Positions 1 through 9,100 are shown, counted from the stretch's first letter. The stretch is 64,000 nucleotides of DNA from JAAFIM01 sp964467315 (GCA_964467315.1 CAYXSA010000004.1:55949-119948); one strand, 5' to 3'. The notes: generated from the letters alone by a model not told the origin. Numbers and translations: made by a program.

Positions 1-63
1 AATATCCGTCTTGCTGATTTTGATGCCTCCAGCCCCAGCGAGCGCAAAATTATCGGATTTTAG
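1..63 (+). CDS. 3' end of an unidentified protein
   Basis: Frame 1 is open from the window edge to a TAG stop at 61-63 and reads NIRLADFDASSPSERKIIGF at its C-terminus. Its codons resemble those of neighbouring genes and the stop is followed directly by a repeat element, as at many true gene ends here. Only 20 residues are visible, so no family can be named, and chance openness of a stretch this short is quite possible. Confidence 0.4.
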   Translation, partial: NIRLADFDASSPSERKIIGF

Positions 64-82
64 AGGCTGCTTGAATGATAAC

Positions 83-166
83 CCAACCCCGCGTATGTAG
101 AGCCGTAGCATGCTACGGCTCCCGCGCCAACGGCGCGGGTGCGCGGGGGCACGCCCCAAAAAAAAT
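83..166 (+). repeat. Type A palindromic element (left end missing)
   Basis: It carries the right half of the type A design: the palindrome AGCCGTAGCATGCTACGGCT, then GCGCGGG and GGGGCACGCCCC with an A-run. The canonical left end GCGTGAGGGATAG is not visible. The A-run ends about 13 bases before the proposed start of the next gene. Confidence 0.75.
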
Positions 167-178
167 GCTTACTTGGCG

Positions 179-1048
179 ATGCACTTACTTTCGAGAGATG
201 AATTTCGGACGCGTACCTTTCAGCGCGACCACCACAAGTGCATCATTTGCGAAAAAGCGGCGAAAGATGCGCATCATATTTTGGAGCGGCGTTTGTTTCC
301 CGACGGCGGCTATTATCTCGACAATGGGGCTTCGCTCTGCGAGGAGCATCATCTGCAAGCCGAGCTAACGACGCTTTCTTGCGAGGAAATCCGCGCGCAA
401 GCGAGCATACAAAATGTGGTAGTTCCGCCTCATTTTCGCGCTGAATGGCAGTACGACAAATGGGGAAATCCTATTTTGCCCAATCAACAGCGCGCTAAAG
501 GCGAGTTGTTTTATACGGAGCCTGTGCAAAAGACGCTGTATGCGGCTAATTTGCTGCACTTGTTTTGCGATTATGTCGATTATCCGCGCACTTTTCATTT
601 GGCGCAGAGCCAGAGCGATAGCCCTTTGCGGCTGTCTGCGGAGTCGTTTGCGGGGCAAAAAATTGCGATTACAGCTAAAATAGAGGGCGCGCAGGCGAGT
701 ATATACGGCGATTTTGCGCATGGGCGCGCCTTTGAGCCGCTGGAGCTGCCGCCTTATCTGCAAGAGCGCCAAGCCTTATTGGAAGCGGGTTTGCGGCTTT
801 GTGGTCGGCTGCAAGCGCAGCAATTTGTCTTGCATTCGGTTTGGGAAAATTTGAGCTGCTTGTCTTGGGAAGAGACGCAAAGTTATGCGGATTTGCTGGA
901 TTTGCCACTCGCTCCGCTGCTTTATAGCGGTTTGTACGAGGAGCAAGCCTTGCCGAAAGGGCAGCTGAGTTATGTTTTGCGCTTGAGCGATGGGTTTGAG
1001 TTGGTAGATTTTCGCAAAAGTGTCGCCCAATGCGTATTTAACCGCTAA
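179..1048 (+). CDS. HNH nuclease domain fused to an RNA-ligase-like domain
   Basis: A 289-residue protein from the ATG at 179; an earlier in-frame ATG at 110 lies in the repeat and would add repeat-derived residues. Residues 18-60 form a treble-clef HNH-like motif: CxxC at 21-24, HH at 32-33, and CEEHH at 54-58. Residues about 110-289 resemble the T4 Rnl2/Rnl-type RNA ligase fold: AKIEGAQASIYGDFAHGRAF at 166-185 fits nucleotidyl-transfer motif I (KxDG, here KIEG with K167 as the presumed adenylated lysine), and the downstream CLSWEET and YSGLYEE segments and the C-terminal DGFELVDFRKSVAQ match the usual family order. The motif V acidic-Gly pair is not evident, so ligase activity is uncertain. 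Family assignment is by remembered motifs. A nick-sealing or RNA repair/defence role is inference. Confidence 0.75.
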   Translation: MHLLSRDEFRTRTFQRDHHKCIICEKAAKDAHHILERRLFPDGGYYLDNGASLCEEHHLQAELTTLSCEEIRAQASIQNVVVPPHFRAEWQYDKWGNPILPNQQRAKGELFYTEPVQKTLYAANLLHLFCDYVDYPRTFHLAQSQSDSPLRLSAESFAGQKIAITAKIEGAQASIYGDFAHGRAFEPLELPPYLQERQALLEAGLRLCGRLQAQQFVLHSVWENLSCLSWEETQSYADLLDLPLAPLLYSGLYEEQALPKGQLSYVLRLSDGFELVDFRKSVAQCVFNR

Positions 1049-1824
1049 ACGCCTGCTTCGCCCGCGCCAAAAAAAGCAAAATCGTACTTTAGGGGGTCTG
1101 CTGCCGACCATTCGCGCAGGCGCGCCGTCAGCGTTTGGGCGCTCTGCCAGTTGGGTTTGAGGTTGCCGCATAAGCCCAGCCGATTGGCGACACGCAAAAC
1201 GTGCACATCGAGCGGCATGATCAGCTGACGCGGGCTTATCTCGCGCCAAAGCCCCAAATCTACGCCCTCTTCCGCCGTATCTACCCGCACCAGCCAGCGC
1301 AAAAACATACACAGACGCTTGCAGGCGCTGCCTCCTTTTTCGGGGCTGCTAAGGTGCTTTTCTGTGCGTTTGGGCGCTTCGGGCAGGCTAAAAAATTCCT
1401 TTCGGAAGCCTACTAAAGCCTGCGTTATGTCCGTGTCCGATGTGCTCAAATGCCGACTAAATGCCGTTTGTAGGCTTTCCTGCTGCTCGTAATAAAGGCG
1501 CAGCCAACGCAGCATATACAGCACATCGCTTGCCTGCAGGGTGCGATGCACAAAGCCCTCTATTTGTCGCCAATCCGCCGCGCCGTAGCCGCGCACAAAA
1601 TCAAAAGGCGCATTATCCATGCGCTCCATCAGCCTTTTGGCGCTGCGTATTATCAAATCCCGCCGCCCCCAAGCCATCAGGGAGGTAAAAAAAGCCGCAA
1701 TTTCCACATCTTGCAAGCGCTGAAAACTGCGGGGCACTTGTATCGGGTCGCGCTCCACAAAACTCGGTAGATGAAAGCGCCGTCGCTGCTCTTCTGCCCA
1801 AAGGCGCAATGCTTCATTCGTCAT
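1045..1824 (-). CDS. TIGR02757 (DUF2400) family protein
   Basis: A 259-residue protein read from the ATG at 1824. An upstream ATG at 1890 would add residues such as RGHAQKK that are encoded by the repeat element, so it is rejected. The segment DPIQVPRSFQRLQDVEIAAF near residue 26 and the following AWGRRDLI are typical of TIGR02757 proteins, as is the terminal DPLKYDFAFFGAGE. These are conserved single-domain cytoplasmic proteins without an established function. The C-terminus overlaps the end of the convergent HNH-ligase gene by 4 bases. The long central loop, about residues 150-185, is Lys/Ser-rich and probably variable. Confidence 0.85.
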   Translation of the reverse strand: MTNEALRLWAEEQRRRFHLPSFVERDPIQVPRSFQRLQDVEIAAFFTSLMAWGRRDLIIRSAKRLMERMDNAPFDFVRGYGAADWRQIEGFVHRTLQASDVLYMLRWLRLYYEQQESLQTAFSRHLSTSDTDITQALVGFRKEFFSLPEAPKRTEKHLSSPEKGGSACKRLCMFLRWLVRVDTAEEGVDLGLWREISPRQLIMPLDVHVLRVANRLGLCGNLKPNWQSAQTLTARLREWSAADPLKYDFAFFGAGEAGV

Positions 1825-1841
1825 AACTGCTTGATTTATAG

Positions 1842-1959
1842 TTTTTTTTTGGGCGTGCCCCCGCGCGTTGCGCGGGGTCGGGCTATCCATTGCGAGCCGT
1901 AGCCACGGCGTGCTTACGCACTTGTGGTTGCTACGGCTCTACATTGCTATCCCTCACGC
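1842..1959 (-). repeat. Type A palindromic element
   Basis: Minus-strand copy bounded by a T-run plus GGGCGTGCCC at 1851-1860 and by CTATCCCTCACGC at the right end, with GTCGGGCTATC in the middle. The interior mini-hairpin has arms TAGCCACGGCGTGC and its imperfect complement. The A-run end faces the start of the TIGR02757 gene. Confidence 0.9.
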
Positions 1960-1975
1960 AAATCTGTTATTCAAA

Positions 1976-3604
1976 CTATTGCCGCGCGATTTTTAGCCAT
2001 TGCTTTGTGCCAGCAGCTGCATCTTGCCAGCTAAGCATATATATACCCTGCGCCAAGGGGCTGAGGTCGAGCGAGATAGTCGCCGTTTGTGCCCGCTCTC
2101 GCGCAAATTCTTGCACCCATACCAACTGCCCCGCGCTATCGTACAAATGCAGGCTGCCGCTGTAGTCGGCTTGGGCGTTGGCGATTTTGACGAAAATTAT
2201 ATCTTTGCTTGGATTGGGAAAGGCGCTGATTAGTCGATTTTCGGCAGGGGGGCTATAGCCTTCGTCGAGGGCAAGCATAGCTTTGCCGATATTGAGCCGC
2301 CCGCCGCTAAGGGTGCGCGTAGATAGTTCTTCTGTGCGGTCTACGTTTTGCAAAATCAGCCTTTTGATGTCGAGCGCAGCCGCAGCGGGGGCTGTGCGCA
2401 GCCTATCCGCCCAATCTGCATCGGGATAAGCCGCCAGCAGTGCCGCAGCCCCGCTCACCTGCGGCGTAGCCGCCGAAGTACCGCCAAAATTGGCGTATTG
2501 GTTGTTGGGGCGGGTTGTGGGAATGTTGGCAGGAGCGGATAGGTCTACGGAAAGCAGCCCATAGCCCGCATTTAGTTCGTCGCGGCTATCGGTTTCGGTT
2601 ACAGCGATAAGATACGCCGAAGCGCAGGAAGAAGGCATATCGCCCGTATGGTCGGTATTGCGTAGGCTGTTGGTCGTGGCTGCTACGCTCAAAATGCCCA
2701 AAGTCCCCAAAGAATCGTATAAGCCGCACCAAATCGGATAATCCTCCGCCCAAGCCTCATCTATACCGAAGGAGGAATTAGCCGCGACGATAAAAGCGCC
2801 ACTTGCGCCATTGGTTTGGTTGTAAGTGCGGCGTAGGGTAGCAACGTATTCGTAGGCGGCTATTACATCGCTTTCGCGTATACCCGCGCCCGAACTGGCT
2901 GTAAGCTGTACGGGTACGATTTGCAAGCGCCAATTTATGCCTACAGTGCCGATACCGTTGTTGCCTACAGCCCCGATGATGCCCGCAACGGAAGTGCCAT
3001 GTGGGTCTGCGCTTAGGCTGTCTGAGAGAAAAGGCGGCGCATATCCGCGATAATCATCTATATAGCCGTTGGCATCGTCGTCGATGCCATTGTTGGGGAT
3101 TTCTTGCTGATTGCGCCAGAGATTAGCCTCTAAATCGGGCTGCTGTAGGTCGCAACCGCCATCTATGACGGCTACAGCGATAGGGTCGCCGTTGGCGCTG
3201 AGTCCGCCCGTAGTGTAGCCCCAAGCTGTCGGCGTTTGCATCAGTTCGTGATGCCAAAGCCGATTTTGCTCGTAATAAGGGTCGTTGGGGTGCAGGGGCG
3301 CGCGGGTGCGCAAGGATACGGCTCTATCCTCTTGAAAATGCTGCGTATGTTTATGCTTGCGGATTTGCTCAATTTGGGTGGGCGAAAGGGCGGCGGCATA
3401 CTCCGCTGCATAAATGCCCCAAGCCACTGACAAGACACGCAGGGCAGCAGGTGCAGCCGCCTGCGTCGAGCGCAGAAGGCTTTGCGCCTGCTCCTCGTTG
3501 CGGCAATCGCATTGCAGCAGATAAAACGCAGGGGCTGCCGCTTGCGCAGTTTTTGCACAGCCTACAAACGCCATCAAAAATAAGCAAAGCGCTTTTATCA
3601 ACAT
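1976..3604 (-). CDS. Secreted subtilisin-family (S8) protease with type IX sorting domain
   Basis: A 542-residue protein from the ATG at 3604 that starts with a hydrophobic signal peptide (MLIKALCLFLMAFVGC...). The catalytic triad is visible: D148 in AVIDGGCDL, H202 in DPHGTSVAGI and S377 in GGTSAATPQVSG. The oxyanion Asn lies in the VAANSSFG segment near 276. A short Ca-binding-like stretch NNGIDDDANGYIDD at 171-184 is typical of Bacteroidota subtilases. The last 85 residues (FPNPSKDIIFVK ... YDSAGQLV ... LAQGIYML ... KIAR) match the type IX secretion type A C-terminal signal. It should be exported through the Sec pathway, then by the PorV-containing machinery to the surface or medium. Catalysis is peptide-bond hydrolysis; the substrate is unknown. 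Confidence 0.92.
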   Translation of the reverse strand: MLIKALCLFLMAFVGCAKTAQAAAPAFYLLQCDCRNEEQAQSLLRSTQAAAPAALRVLSVAWGIYAAEYAAALSPTQIEQIRKHKHTQHFQEDRAVSLRTRAPLHPNDPYYEQNRLWHHELMQTPTAWGYTTGGLSANGDPIAVAVIDGGCDLQQPDLEANLWRNQQEIPNNGIDDDANGYIDDYRGYAPPFLSDSLSADPHGTSVAGIIGAVGNNGIGTVGINWRLQIVPVQLTASSGAGIRESDVIAAYEYVATLRRTYNQTNGASGAFIVAANSSFGIDEAWAEDYPIWCGLYDSLGTLGILSVAATTNSLRNTDHTGDMPSSCASAYLIAVTETDSRDELNAGYGLLSVDLSAPANIPTTRPNNQYANFGGTSAATPQVSGAAALLAAYPDADWADRLRTAPAAAALDIKRLILQNVDRTEELSTRTLSGGRLNIGKAMLALDEGYSPPAENRLISAFPNPSKDIIFVKIANAQADYSGSLHLYDSAGQLVWVQEFARERAQTATISLDLSPLAQGIYMLSWQDAAAGTKQWLKIARQ

Positions 3605-3656
3605 AGATTTATGGAGATGAGCGGCAAGCGATAAAATATAGCTGGCTGCTTGCAAT

Positions 3657-3801
3657 GGGCTAGCGATGCGGAGGGCTGCGAGCGTAGCGAAGCAGGTGCA
3701 GCCGTGCAGGCACGGCGCGTAGAGCCGTTGCCTGCACGGCTGTACTGTAACCCGTAGCGTAGCGGCGGCGCGCTCTGCGCGACGCAGCCCCCCAAAAAAA
3801 A
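3657..3801 (-). repeat. Type T2 palindromic element
   Basis: Contains the T2 landmarks in reverse orientation: GGGCTAGCGATGCGGAGGGC at the left and GCAGCCCCCC with an A-run at the right. The inner palindrome is built on GCAGCCGTGCAGGC. It fills the spacer between the protease and the ATP-grasp gene. Confidence 0.8.
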
Positions 3802-3805
3802 GGCC

Positions 3806-5017
3806 CTACTTAAACCTATCTCGCGTCGGCTGTGCTTTTTCCTTTTCGGTATAGTGCCCGATGAACTGCGCGGCATTGTCGATAATGCGGCTTTGATTGC
3901 GTCGATAACCCAAACCGCAAGCCTCCCAAGCGAAGAAAACGCCCGCTTGATAGTGGTAGCCGTTTTTGTCCTCGTTGAGCTTTGCCAAATTTTGGTAGAT
4001 GACCTTTTGTTTCTCGTACTCGCCCGCCGTCGCCTCGACCATATCGCCCAAAAAATCGTAAACCGCTACATTGCTGCCCTCTCTGCCCAAAACCGCCTTG
4101 CGCACATAGCCCAAATTATGCGTGGGCTGCTGAAAAGAGGCAGGCAAAACGGCAGAATGCTCGCCGTGCATATCGCTCAAATACTTCAAAATGCCCTTAC
4201 TCTGGAAAACCATCGTGTAAGCAGGGTTGGAAATCACCGCCTTGCGATTGCGCACGATGTTCGTCAGTTGCTCCAATAGTTCGGGCTCTTCGTTGGCTAT
4301 CAATTCCCAAGGAATGAGCTTAAACCAAAAGTCGAAACGCTGATAGTTGCCCTGCGGGTCTTTCAAAAATATGCCTTCCGTATCGGAAAAAGTAACCAAA
4401 TCTATAGTCGCAAATTCTACCACGAAACCCGCTTCCCGTGCCGCCTCCATGAGTATACTCACATTCAAATCGTCTTCGGGCGCATCGGGCATGGTCGACA
4501 CCAAAAGGCGGGGCTCCATGTCCTCGTTTTCTGCCAAAAGTCGACGGAAGTTTTCCGTGAGCGCATCATAGACGAAGTTAAATTGCTGGCTTTCGGGGAT
4601 ATTATTTGCCCGCAGTTGCGCCCACTGTATTATCGCCGTTTCGGGCAGGGCGGAGGGCGTATCGGCGTTAAATTCCAACATTTTTATAGGCAAACCATCC
4701 AAGCCGCCCGCGAAATCAAAACGTCCGAAAAGATGCAAATTTCTATCATCTTCCCAAGTCATTTCTATGAGCGGAATCAGGTTTTCGGGTATGTCGAGTT
4801 CCTTGTAGAGCCGTTTGGTGATGACCATTTCGGCGGTTTCTACGAGCAGTTCGTAGAGCTCATTGGCTGCGGCATAGTAGGCATCGCGCTCCTGCAAACT
4901 CACATACAGCAGTTCGGGCATGATGTATTCGCCGATATGCTGGGGCAGGAAAAAATCCCAACCGAGTTGCTTAAAAATGTTGTCGGGCAGGGTGCCGATA
5001 GATTTGGTTTCTAACAT
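3806..5017 (-). CDS. Glutathionylspermidine synthase-like ATP-grasp protein
   Basis: A 403-residue protein of the GSP_synth (PF03738) family. The diagnostic segment LFGRFDFAGGLDGLPIKMLE followed by FNADTPSALPET lies near residues 96-130, and the nucleotide-binding part shows RNRKAVISNPAYTMVFQSKG near 256-275 and a GREGSNV loop near 312. By family knowledge it catalyses an ATP-dependent carboxylate-amine ligation, but the real substrate in Bacteroidota is not known, since most lack trypanothione chemistry. It is not linked here to a second pathway gene. The start at 5017 is preceded by a type A repeat with its A-run end facing the gene. The protein is soluble, with no signal peptide. Confidence 0.85.
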   Translation of the reverse strand: MLETKSIGTLPDNIFKQLGWDFFLPQHIGEYIMPELLYVSLQERDAYYAAANELYELLVETAEMVITKRLYKELDIPENLIPLIEMTWEDDRNLHLFGRFDFAGGLDGLPIKMLEFNADTPSALPETAIIQWAQLRANNIPESQQFNFVYDALTENFRRLLAENEDMEPRLLVSTMPDAPEDDLNVSILMEAAREAGFVVEFATIDLVTFSDTEGIFLKDPQGNYQRFDFWFKLIPWELIANEEPELLEQLTNIVRNRKAVISNPAYTMVFQSKGILKYLSDMHGEHSAVLPASFQQPTHNLGYVRKAVLGREGSNVAVYDFLGDMVEATAGEYEKQKVIYQNLAKLNEDKNGYHYQAGVFFAWEACGLGYRRNQSRIIDNAAQFIGHYTEKEKAQPTRDRFK

Positions 5018-5032
5018 AAGTTTGGGGATTTT

Positions 5033-5140
5033 TTATTTTTTTTGGGCGTGCCCGCCCTCCCCGCCGCTACGCGGCTTAAAAGGTCGGGCGGTCGGGCTAT
5101 TTGAGCCGCGATTCATCGCGGCTCTACATATCCCTCACGC
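5033..5140 (-). repeat. Type A palindromic element
   Basis: T-run plus GGGCGTGCCC, then GGTCGGGCTATT, then a GAGCCGCGATTCATCGCGGC mini-hairpin and ATCCCTCACGC. The A-run end faces the start of the ATP-grasp gene 16 bases away. Confidence 0.9.
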
Positions 5141-5186
5141 GAAATTCCCCCGCCCGAAAGGCGGGCGGGGGCTTTCGGGGATACTT

Positions 5187-6464
5187 CTAAGAGAAGAGCG
5201 GGAATTGGCGCATCGTTTTGTTGATGCTGCTGCGCAGGTCGGCGAGGTAAGACTCGTTTTGATAATTTTTGATAACGGCATCTATCCATTCTACCGTTTG
5301 GCGGCAGTCGTTTTCTTTGAAGCCGCGCGTGGTAACGGCGGGTGTACCGATGCGTATGCCTGAAGTAACGAAGGGCGTGCGCTTATCGAAGGGCACCATA
5401 TTTTTATTGACGGTGATATCGGCTTTTCCTAAGGCTATTTCTGCCTGCTTGCCTGTGATGTCTTTGTTGCTAAGGTCGATAAGCATCAGGTGGTTGTCTG
5501 TGCCGCCCGATATGATATGATAGCCCTTTTCTACGAAAGCCTGCGCCATCGCTTGGGCATTGCGCACGACTTGTTGTTGATAGTCCGTAAAAGCGGGCTG
5601 TAGGGCTTCGTGGAAAGCAACGGCTTTGGCGGCGATGACGTGCTCTAAGGGGCCGCCCTGCGTACCAGGGAATACAGCGCCATTGAGTACGGCGGACATT
5701 TTTTTGACCTCGCCCTTTGGGGTAAGAAGCCCGAAGGGATTATCAAAATCCTGCCCCATGAGTATCATACCGCCTCGAGGCCCGCGTAGGGTTTTGTGGG
5801 TGGTGGTGCTGACGATGTGGCAGTGGGGGAGTGGGTTGTGCAGCAATTTAGCGGCAATAAGCCCTGCGGGGTGCGCCATATCGCACCAGAGGATAGCGCC
5901 TACTTCGTCGGCGATTTGGCGAAAGCGCGGATAGTCCCAATCGCGGGCATAAGCAGAGGCACCGCAAAGAATGATTTTCGGCTGTTCGCGGCGGGCGATG
6001 GCGGCGACTTTGTCCATATCGATACGCCCCGTGTCGGGCTCTACGCCGTAGAAGGTAGCGCGGTAGAGCTGCCCTGAGAAATTGGCGGGGGAGCCATGCG
6101 TTAGATGTCCGCCATGTGCGAGGTCGAAGCCCAAGATGGTGTCATTGGGTTTGACGCAGGCAAGATAAATGGCGGCGTTTGCCTGTGCGCCCGAATGGGG
6201 TTGCACGTTGGCATAGGCAGCGCCGTAGAGTGCGCAAGCGCGGTCTATGGCGAGTTGCTCGACTTCGTCTACGACTTGGCAGCCGCCGTAGTAGCGCGCG
6301 CGGGGATAGCCTTCGGCGTATTTGTTGGTTAGGCAAGAGCCCATCGCCTGCATGACTTGGGGGCTTACGGAGTTTTCGGAGGCTATCAATTCGATGCCGT
6401 CGATTTGCCGCTCTTCTTCGCGGCGGATAAGTTCAAAAATGGCGTTATCGGCTGGGTACGACAT
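5187..6464 (-). CDS. glyA: Serine hydroxymethyltransferase
   Basis: A 425-residue enzyme, the normal length. It interconverts serine plus tetrahydrofolate and glycine plus methylene-tetrahydrofolate, feeding one-carbon metabolism in the cytoplasm. The PLP Schiff-base lysine is K224 in STTTHKTLRGPRGG, with D195 and H198 in WCDMAHPAG and the QPHSGAQAN loop at 88-96. The start at 6464 (MSYPADNAIF) is chosen because the family begins there and because a promoter box lies just upstream; the open frame beyond it to 6608 is repeat-derived. A promoter at 6495-6502 would give a leader of about 25 bases. Confidence 0.97.
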   Translation of the reverse strand: MSYPADNAIFELIRREEERQIDGIELIASENSVSPQVMQAMGSCLTNKYAEGYPRARYYGGCQVVDEVEQLAIDRACALYGAAYANVQPHSGAQANAAIYLACVKPNDTILGFDLAHGGHLTHGSPANFSGQLYRATFYGVEPDTGRIDMDKVAAIARREQPKIILCGASAYARDWDYPRFRQIADEVGAILWCDMAHPAGLIAAKLLHNPLPHCHIVSTTTHKTLRGPRGGMILMGQDFDNPFGLLTPKGEVKKMSAVLNGAVFPGTQGGPLEHVIAAKAVAFHEALQPAFTDYQQQVVRNAQAMAQAFVEKGYHIISGGTDNHLMLIDLSNKDITGKQAEIALGKADITVNKNMVPFDKRTPFVTSGIRIGTPAVTTRGFKENDCRQTVEWIDAVIKNYQNESYLADLRSSINKTMRQFPLFS

Positions 6465-6494
6465 GGTGTAGCTAAACGAGCGTGAAGGAATGCG

Positions 6495-6525
6495 CAAAGA
6501 TAGCAAAAATTGGGAACTGCGGCAA
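6495..6525 (-). promoter_or_regulatory. Promoter of glyA
   Basis: On the minus strand the sequence reads TTG, 20 bases, then TATCTTTG (6495-6502), matching the Bacteroidota -33/-7 consensus TTG...TAnnTTTG. The box ends 30 bases before the glyA ATG. Confidence 0.75.
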
Positions 6526-6581
6526 GGGCGCTTGTGTAGAACGGCTGTATGCGCCGCCACCCCTTTGGTGGCGGCGGCCTT

Positions 6582-6697
6582 GCGTGAGGGATAGTAGAGC
6601 CGTAGCATGGCACAAGTGCGTAAGCACGCCGTGCTACGGCTCGGATAGCCCGACGCTGCGACCTTTACAGGAGCAGCGGCACGCCCTCAAAAAAAAA
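6582..6697 (+). repeat. Type A palindromic element
   Basis: GCGTGAGGGATAG at the left, ATAGCCCGAC in the middle, and GGCACGCCCTC with an A-run at the right. The insert is a GAGCCGTAGCATGGC/GCCGTGCTACGGCTC hairpin. A separate hairpin GCCGCCACC/GGTGGCGGC at 6553-6576 lies immediately to the left. Confidence 0.9.
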
Positions 6698-6700
6698 GCC

Positions 6701-9082
6701 TTATCTACGGCGAATGATTTTATCGGGCAAGCCGCTAATATCAAACAGTGTTTGGTCTATATCGGCATGGGTGATGGGCTCATTGGCTTGCAGTTTATCC
6801 ATCCATCTGTTGCAAAAATCGGCATCTATGCAATAGATTTCGCGCAAATTGGGTAGCTCGGCGAGTATATGCGGAAATTTTGAGAGATAGTAGGAGTTGC
6901 AAAGGTCGAGGGTTTCGAGGTTTTTGAGCTCGAGTATTTTTTTGGTTACGCGTTGCACGCCTGCGGTGGCAAGGCTTAGGTGGCGGATTTGGGGCAGTAT
7001 CACGAAAGAGGGCAGGGAAAAAAACCAGCCATCGGAGCAGTCGATAGTCTGCAATTCGGGCATGGTTTGCAGGATTTTTCCTGCATTTTTGACCTGCTCC
7101 AAGCTCATTTTCCCCCCCGTTGCCTGCAAAAAATTGAGCAGGATACGGTGCAAAACTTCGGGTTGTCGGCGCAATTCCTGCCAATAATAGCCTGTATAAT
7201 TGGATTTTATAGCGTCGAGTGCGCGCAGTGTACGCTCAAAATTTAGCAAGCCGTCTTTGAAGGCTTGGCGTACCTTTTTCCAAACGTTTTTGTGGACATA
7301 ATATGCGAGTATCAGGGTCGGGATTGCCTGCGCCAAGTCTTTAGGAAAGAAGGCAAAAAGCAGGGCACGCGCCTGTTTGGCAAGCTCGCCAAATGTAGTC
7401 ATATCGCCTTCGCTGCGCGCGATGATTGCGCCTAAGGCTTCGATTAGCTGCTTGGGAGTGCCCCCCGAAGAAAGCAGGGTAAGCCCCAAGCTGATATTGT
7501 CTACGTCCTCCGAAAGTAGTAGGCTTTCGAGCTGCGTCGTATCTGGCTCCTGCGTCTGTAGCAGATGAAAATGCCCTTGTGCGCGCAGGTACTCGCGCCC
7601 TTCTTGCCACAAAACGGGCAGCAGCTGCGGATTGGCGATAAGGGTTTCTATATCGCTGCTTTTGGCGTTCATCGAAAGTAGCGCATGGCTGCAACGCTGG
7701 CTAAGACTCGCTTGCACCAGCCCAAAATAGGGCGTAAGCTGCATTTGCAGCTCCTTTTTGGGCGCAAAAAAATCGCCCAAAAGCGCCACGCGACTGCTTT
7801 TAGAAAGCGGATTTTCTGCCCATGCTGAAGCGTATACTTGCCTGATTTGCTTATCCAACAAAGCCCTCAAATGCTCATCGCTGCTCAAAGTGTAGGCGCG
7901 TAGCAAAGCGGGCAGGGGCAAGGCTACATTTTCGCCCCTTTCCTGCGCCCAAACGAAGCGCAAAAGCGCATTGCGCGCCTCCTTGCCCCAGCGCTTTTCG
8001 CCGCAGCCCAGCCAGACAGCACGGCTTGTGAGCGACCAAAGCGGGTGATTTTCGGGCAGGGTGCAACTGATTTGCGAGTAGTCTTTGCCGACCCTGCGCA
8101 AAAAAACCGCCGAAAAACTGCCCGTATCGCTTAGTGCCGAAATGGACAGGTAGTTTTTTATCCTGCTGGGAAACTCGTTGAGCATATACAGGTTTTCTTG
8201 CTCCAGCCACCAGTCCGTTAGCGGCAATTCGCCTTCGGGAATGTCGATATTTAGCCAGCCGCTGCTATCCCATAGATGCGGAGAAATCCATGCTATCGGA
8301 TTATTGGAAAGATGCAGGGAACTTATCTTGCTTTTTTGCACCATTTCCGAAGTCAAGCCCTCGCCAATGCGGCGGATTTGGCTGTTTATGGCGTTGAAAT
8401 CTCTAAGCTTGGGCATCTGCCAAAGGGCAGCGGGCAGCTCGGTAATTTGGCTGTCGCTTAGGCATAAATTATGCAGCTTTTGCAAGCGAAAAAGCGAGGC
8501 GGGCAGGCTTGCTATCTGGCTTTCTGTGATGTTGAGCTGCTCCAAATGGGGCAAGCCCTCGAAAAAATCAGGCAATTCCGTAGCGTTCGAGAGGTACCAA
8601 TCTATTTTTTGCAGTCGGCTGCATTTTCCTATCCATGCGGGCAGATTGCCGACCTTGTGCAGGTTGATGTATAGGCTTTCTAAGCTCTGCGCCGAAGCCG
8701 AGAGGTCGGGCATTTGCAAGCCTATGGTATTGCTACCGATGTTCAGGTCGAAGGAAACGAGCCTTGTCAGTTGGGAGAGGGAGGCGGGCAGGATTTGGGC
8801 ATTGATTTGTTCGCCTGTGGATATGCCCAAGCGGCGCAAATCCTCAAATTCGCCTATAAAATCGGGCAAAAAATTGGCAGCAGGGTCGGCGGAATGTGCC
8901 GAAAATTCCAGATTTCTGACTTGTTTGCCTGCACGCTCGCGCACGCATTGCCAAATCGCCGCCGTATCTTCGGGCGTTCCGTCCTCTGGTATGCTGATAT
9001 GCACGCCTCTTGCGCGCCGCTGCAAGCTTTGCGCCTCTTCGAGGTTGTTGATGTAGTGCGTATTGTAGTAATAATAATTCAT
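6701..9082 (-). CDS. Large leucine-rich-repeat protein
   Basis: A 793-residue protein with no signal peptide or membrane segment. The N-terminal third contains roughly seven to eight LRR units of the pattern LxxLxLxxxxIxxLPxxLxxL (clearest near residues 105-260, e.g. ITESQIASLPASLFRLQKL), and the C-terminal 140 residues contain three more around HLSLATAGVQRVTKKILELK. The middle (about 300-650) is helical and unassigned; near 520-535 it has DVDNISLGLTLLSSGG, a motif resembling DNIQVALAMMQGN in the second LRR protein at 56028-57260. The two therefore probably belong to one cytoplasmic LRR family of this group. LRRs bind protein partners; no enzymatic motif is visible and the partner is unknown. 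Confidence 0.8.
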   Translation of the reverse strand: MNYYYYNTHYINNLEEAQSLQRRARGVHISIPEDGTPEDTAAIWQCVRERAGKQVRNLEFSAHSADPAANFLPDFIGEFEDLRRLGISTGEQINAQILPASLSQLTRLVSFDLNIGSNTIGLQMPDLSASAQSLESLYINLHKVGNLPAWIGKCSRLQKIDWYLSNATELPDFFEGLPHLEQLNITESQIASLPASLFRLQKLHNLCLSDSQITELPAALWQMPKLRDFNAINSQIRRIGEGLTSEMVQKSKISSLHLSNNPIAWISPHLWDSSGWLNIDIPEGELPLTDWWLEQENLYMLNEFPSRIKNYLSISALSDTGSFSAVFLRRVGKDYSQISCTLPENHPLWSLTSRAVWLGCGEKRWGKEARNALLRFVWAQERGENVALPLPALLRAYTLSSDEHLRALLDKQIRQVYASAWAENPLSKSSRVALLGDFFAPKKELQMQLTPYFGLVQASLSQRCSHALLSMNAKSSDIETLIANPQLLPVLWQEGREYLRAQGHFHLLQTQEPDTTQLESLLLSEDVDNISLGLTLLSSGGTPKQLIEALGAIIARSEGDMTTFGELAKQARALLFAFFPKDLAQAIPTLILAYYVHKNVWKKVRQAFKDGLLNFERTLRALDAIKSNYTGYYWQELRRQPEVLHRILLNFLQATGGKMSLEQVKNAGKILQTMPELQTIDCSDGWFFSLPSFVILPQIRHLSLATAGVQRVTKKILELKNLETLDLCNSYYLSKFPHILAELPNLREIYCIDADFCNRWMDKLQANEPITHADIDQTLFDISGLPDKIIRRR

Positions 9083-9100
9083 CTTAGAGTGGAGGTTTTA

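Noticed and set aside
8178..9056. Plus-strand open frame of 292 codons inside the LRR gene
   Set aside because: Antisense to a clear LRR coding frame; Cys/Ser/Arg-rich translation typical of the shadow of Leu-rich codons.
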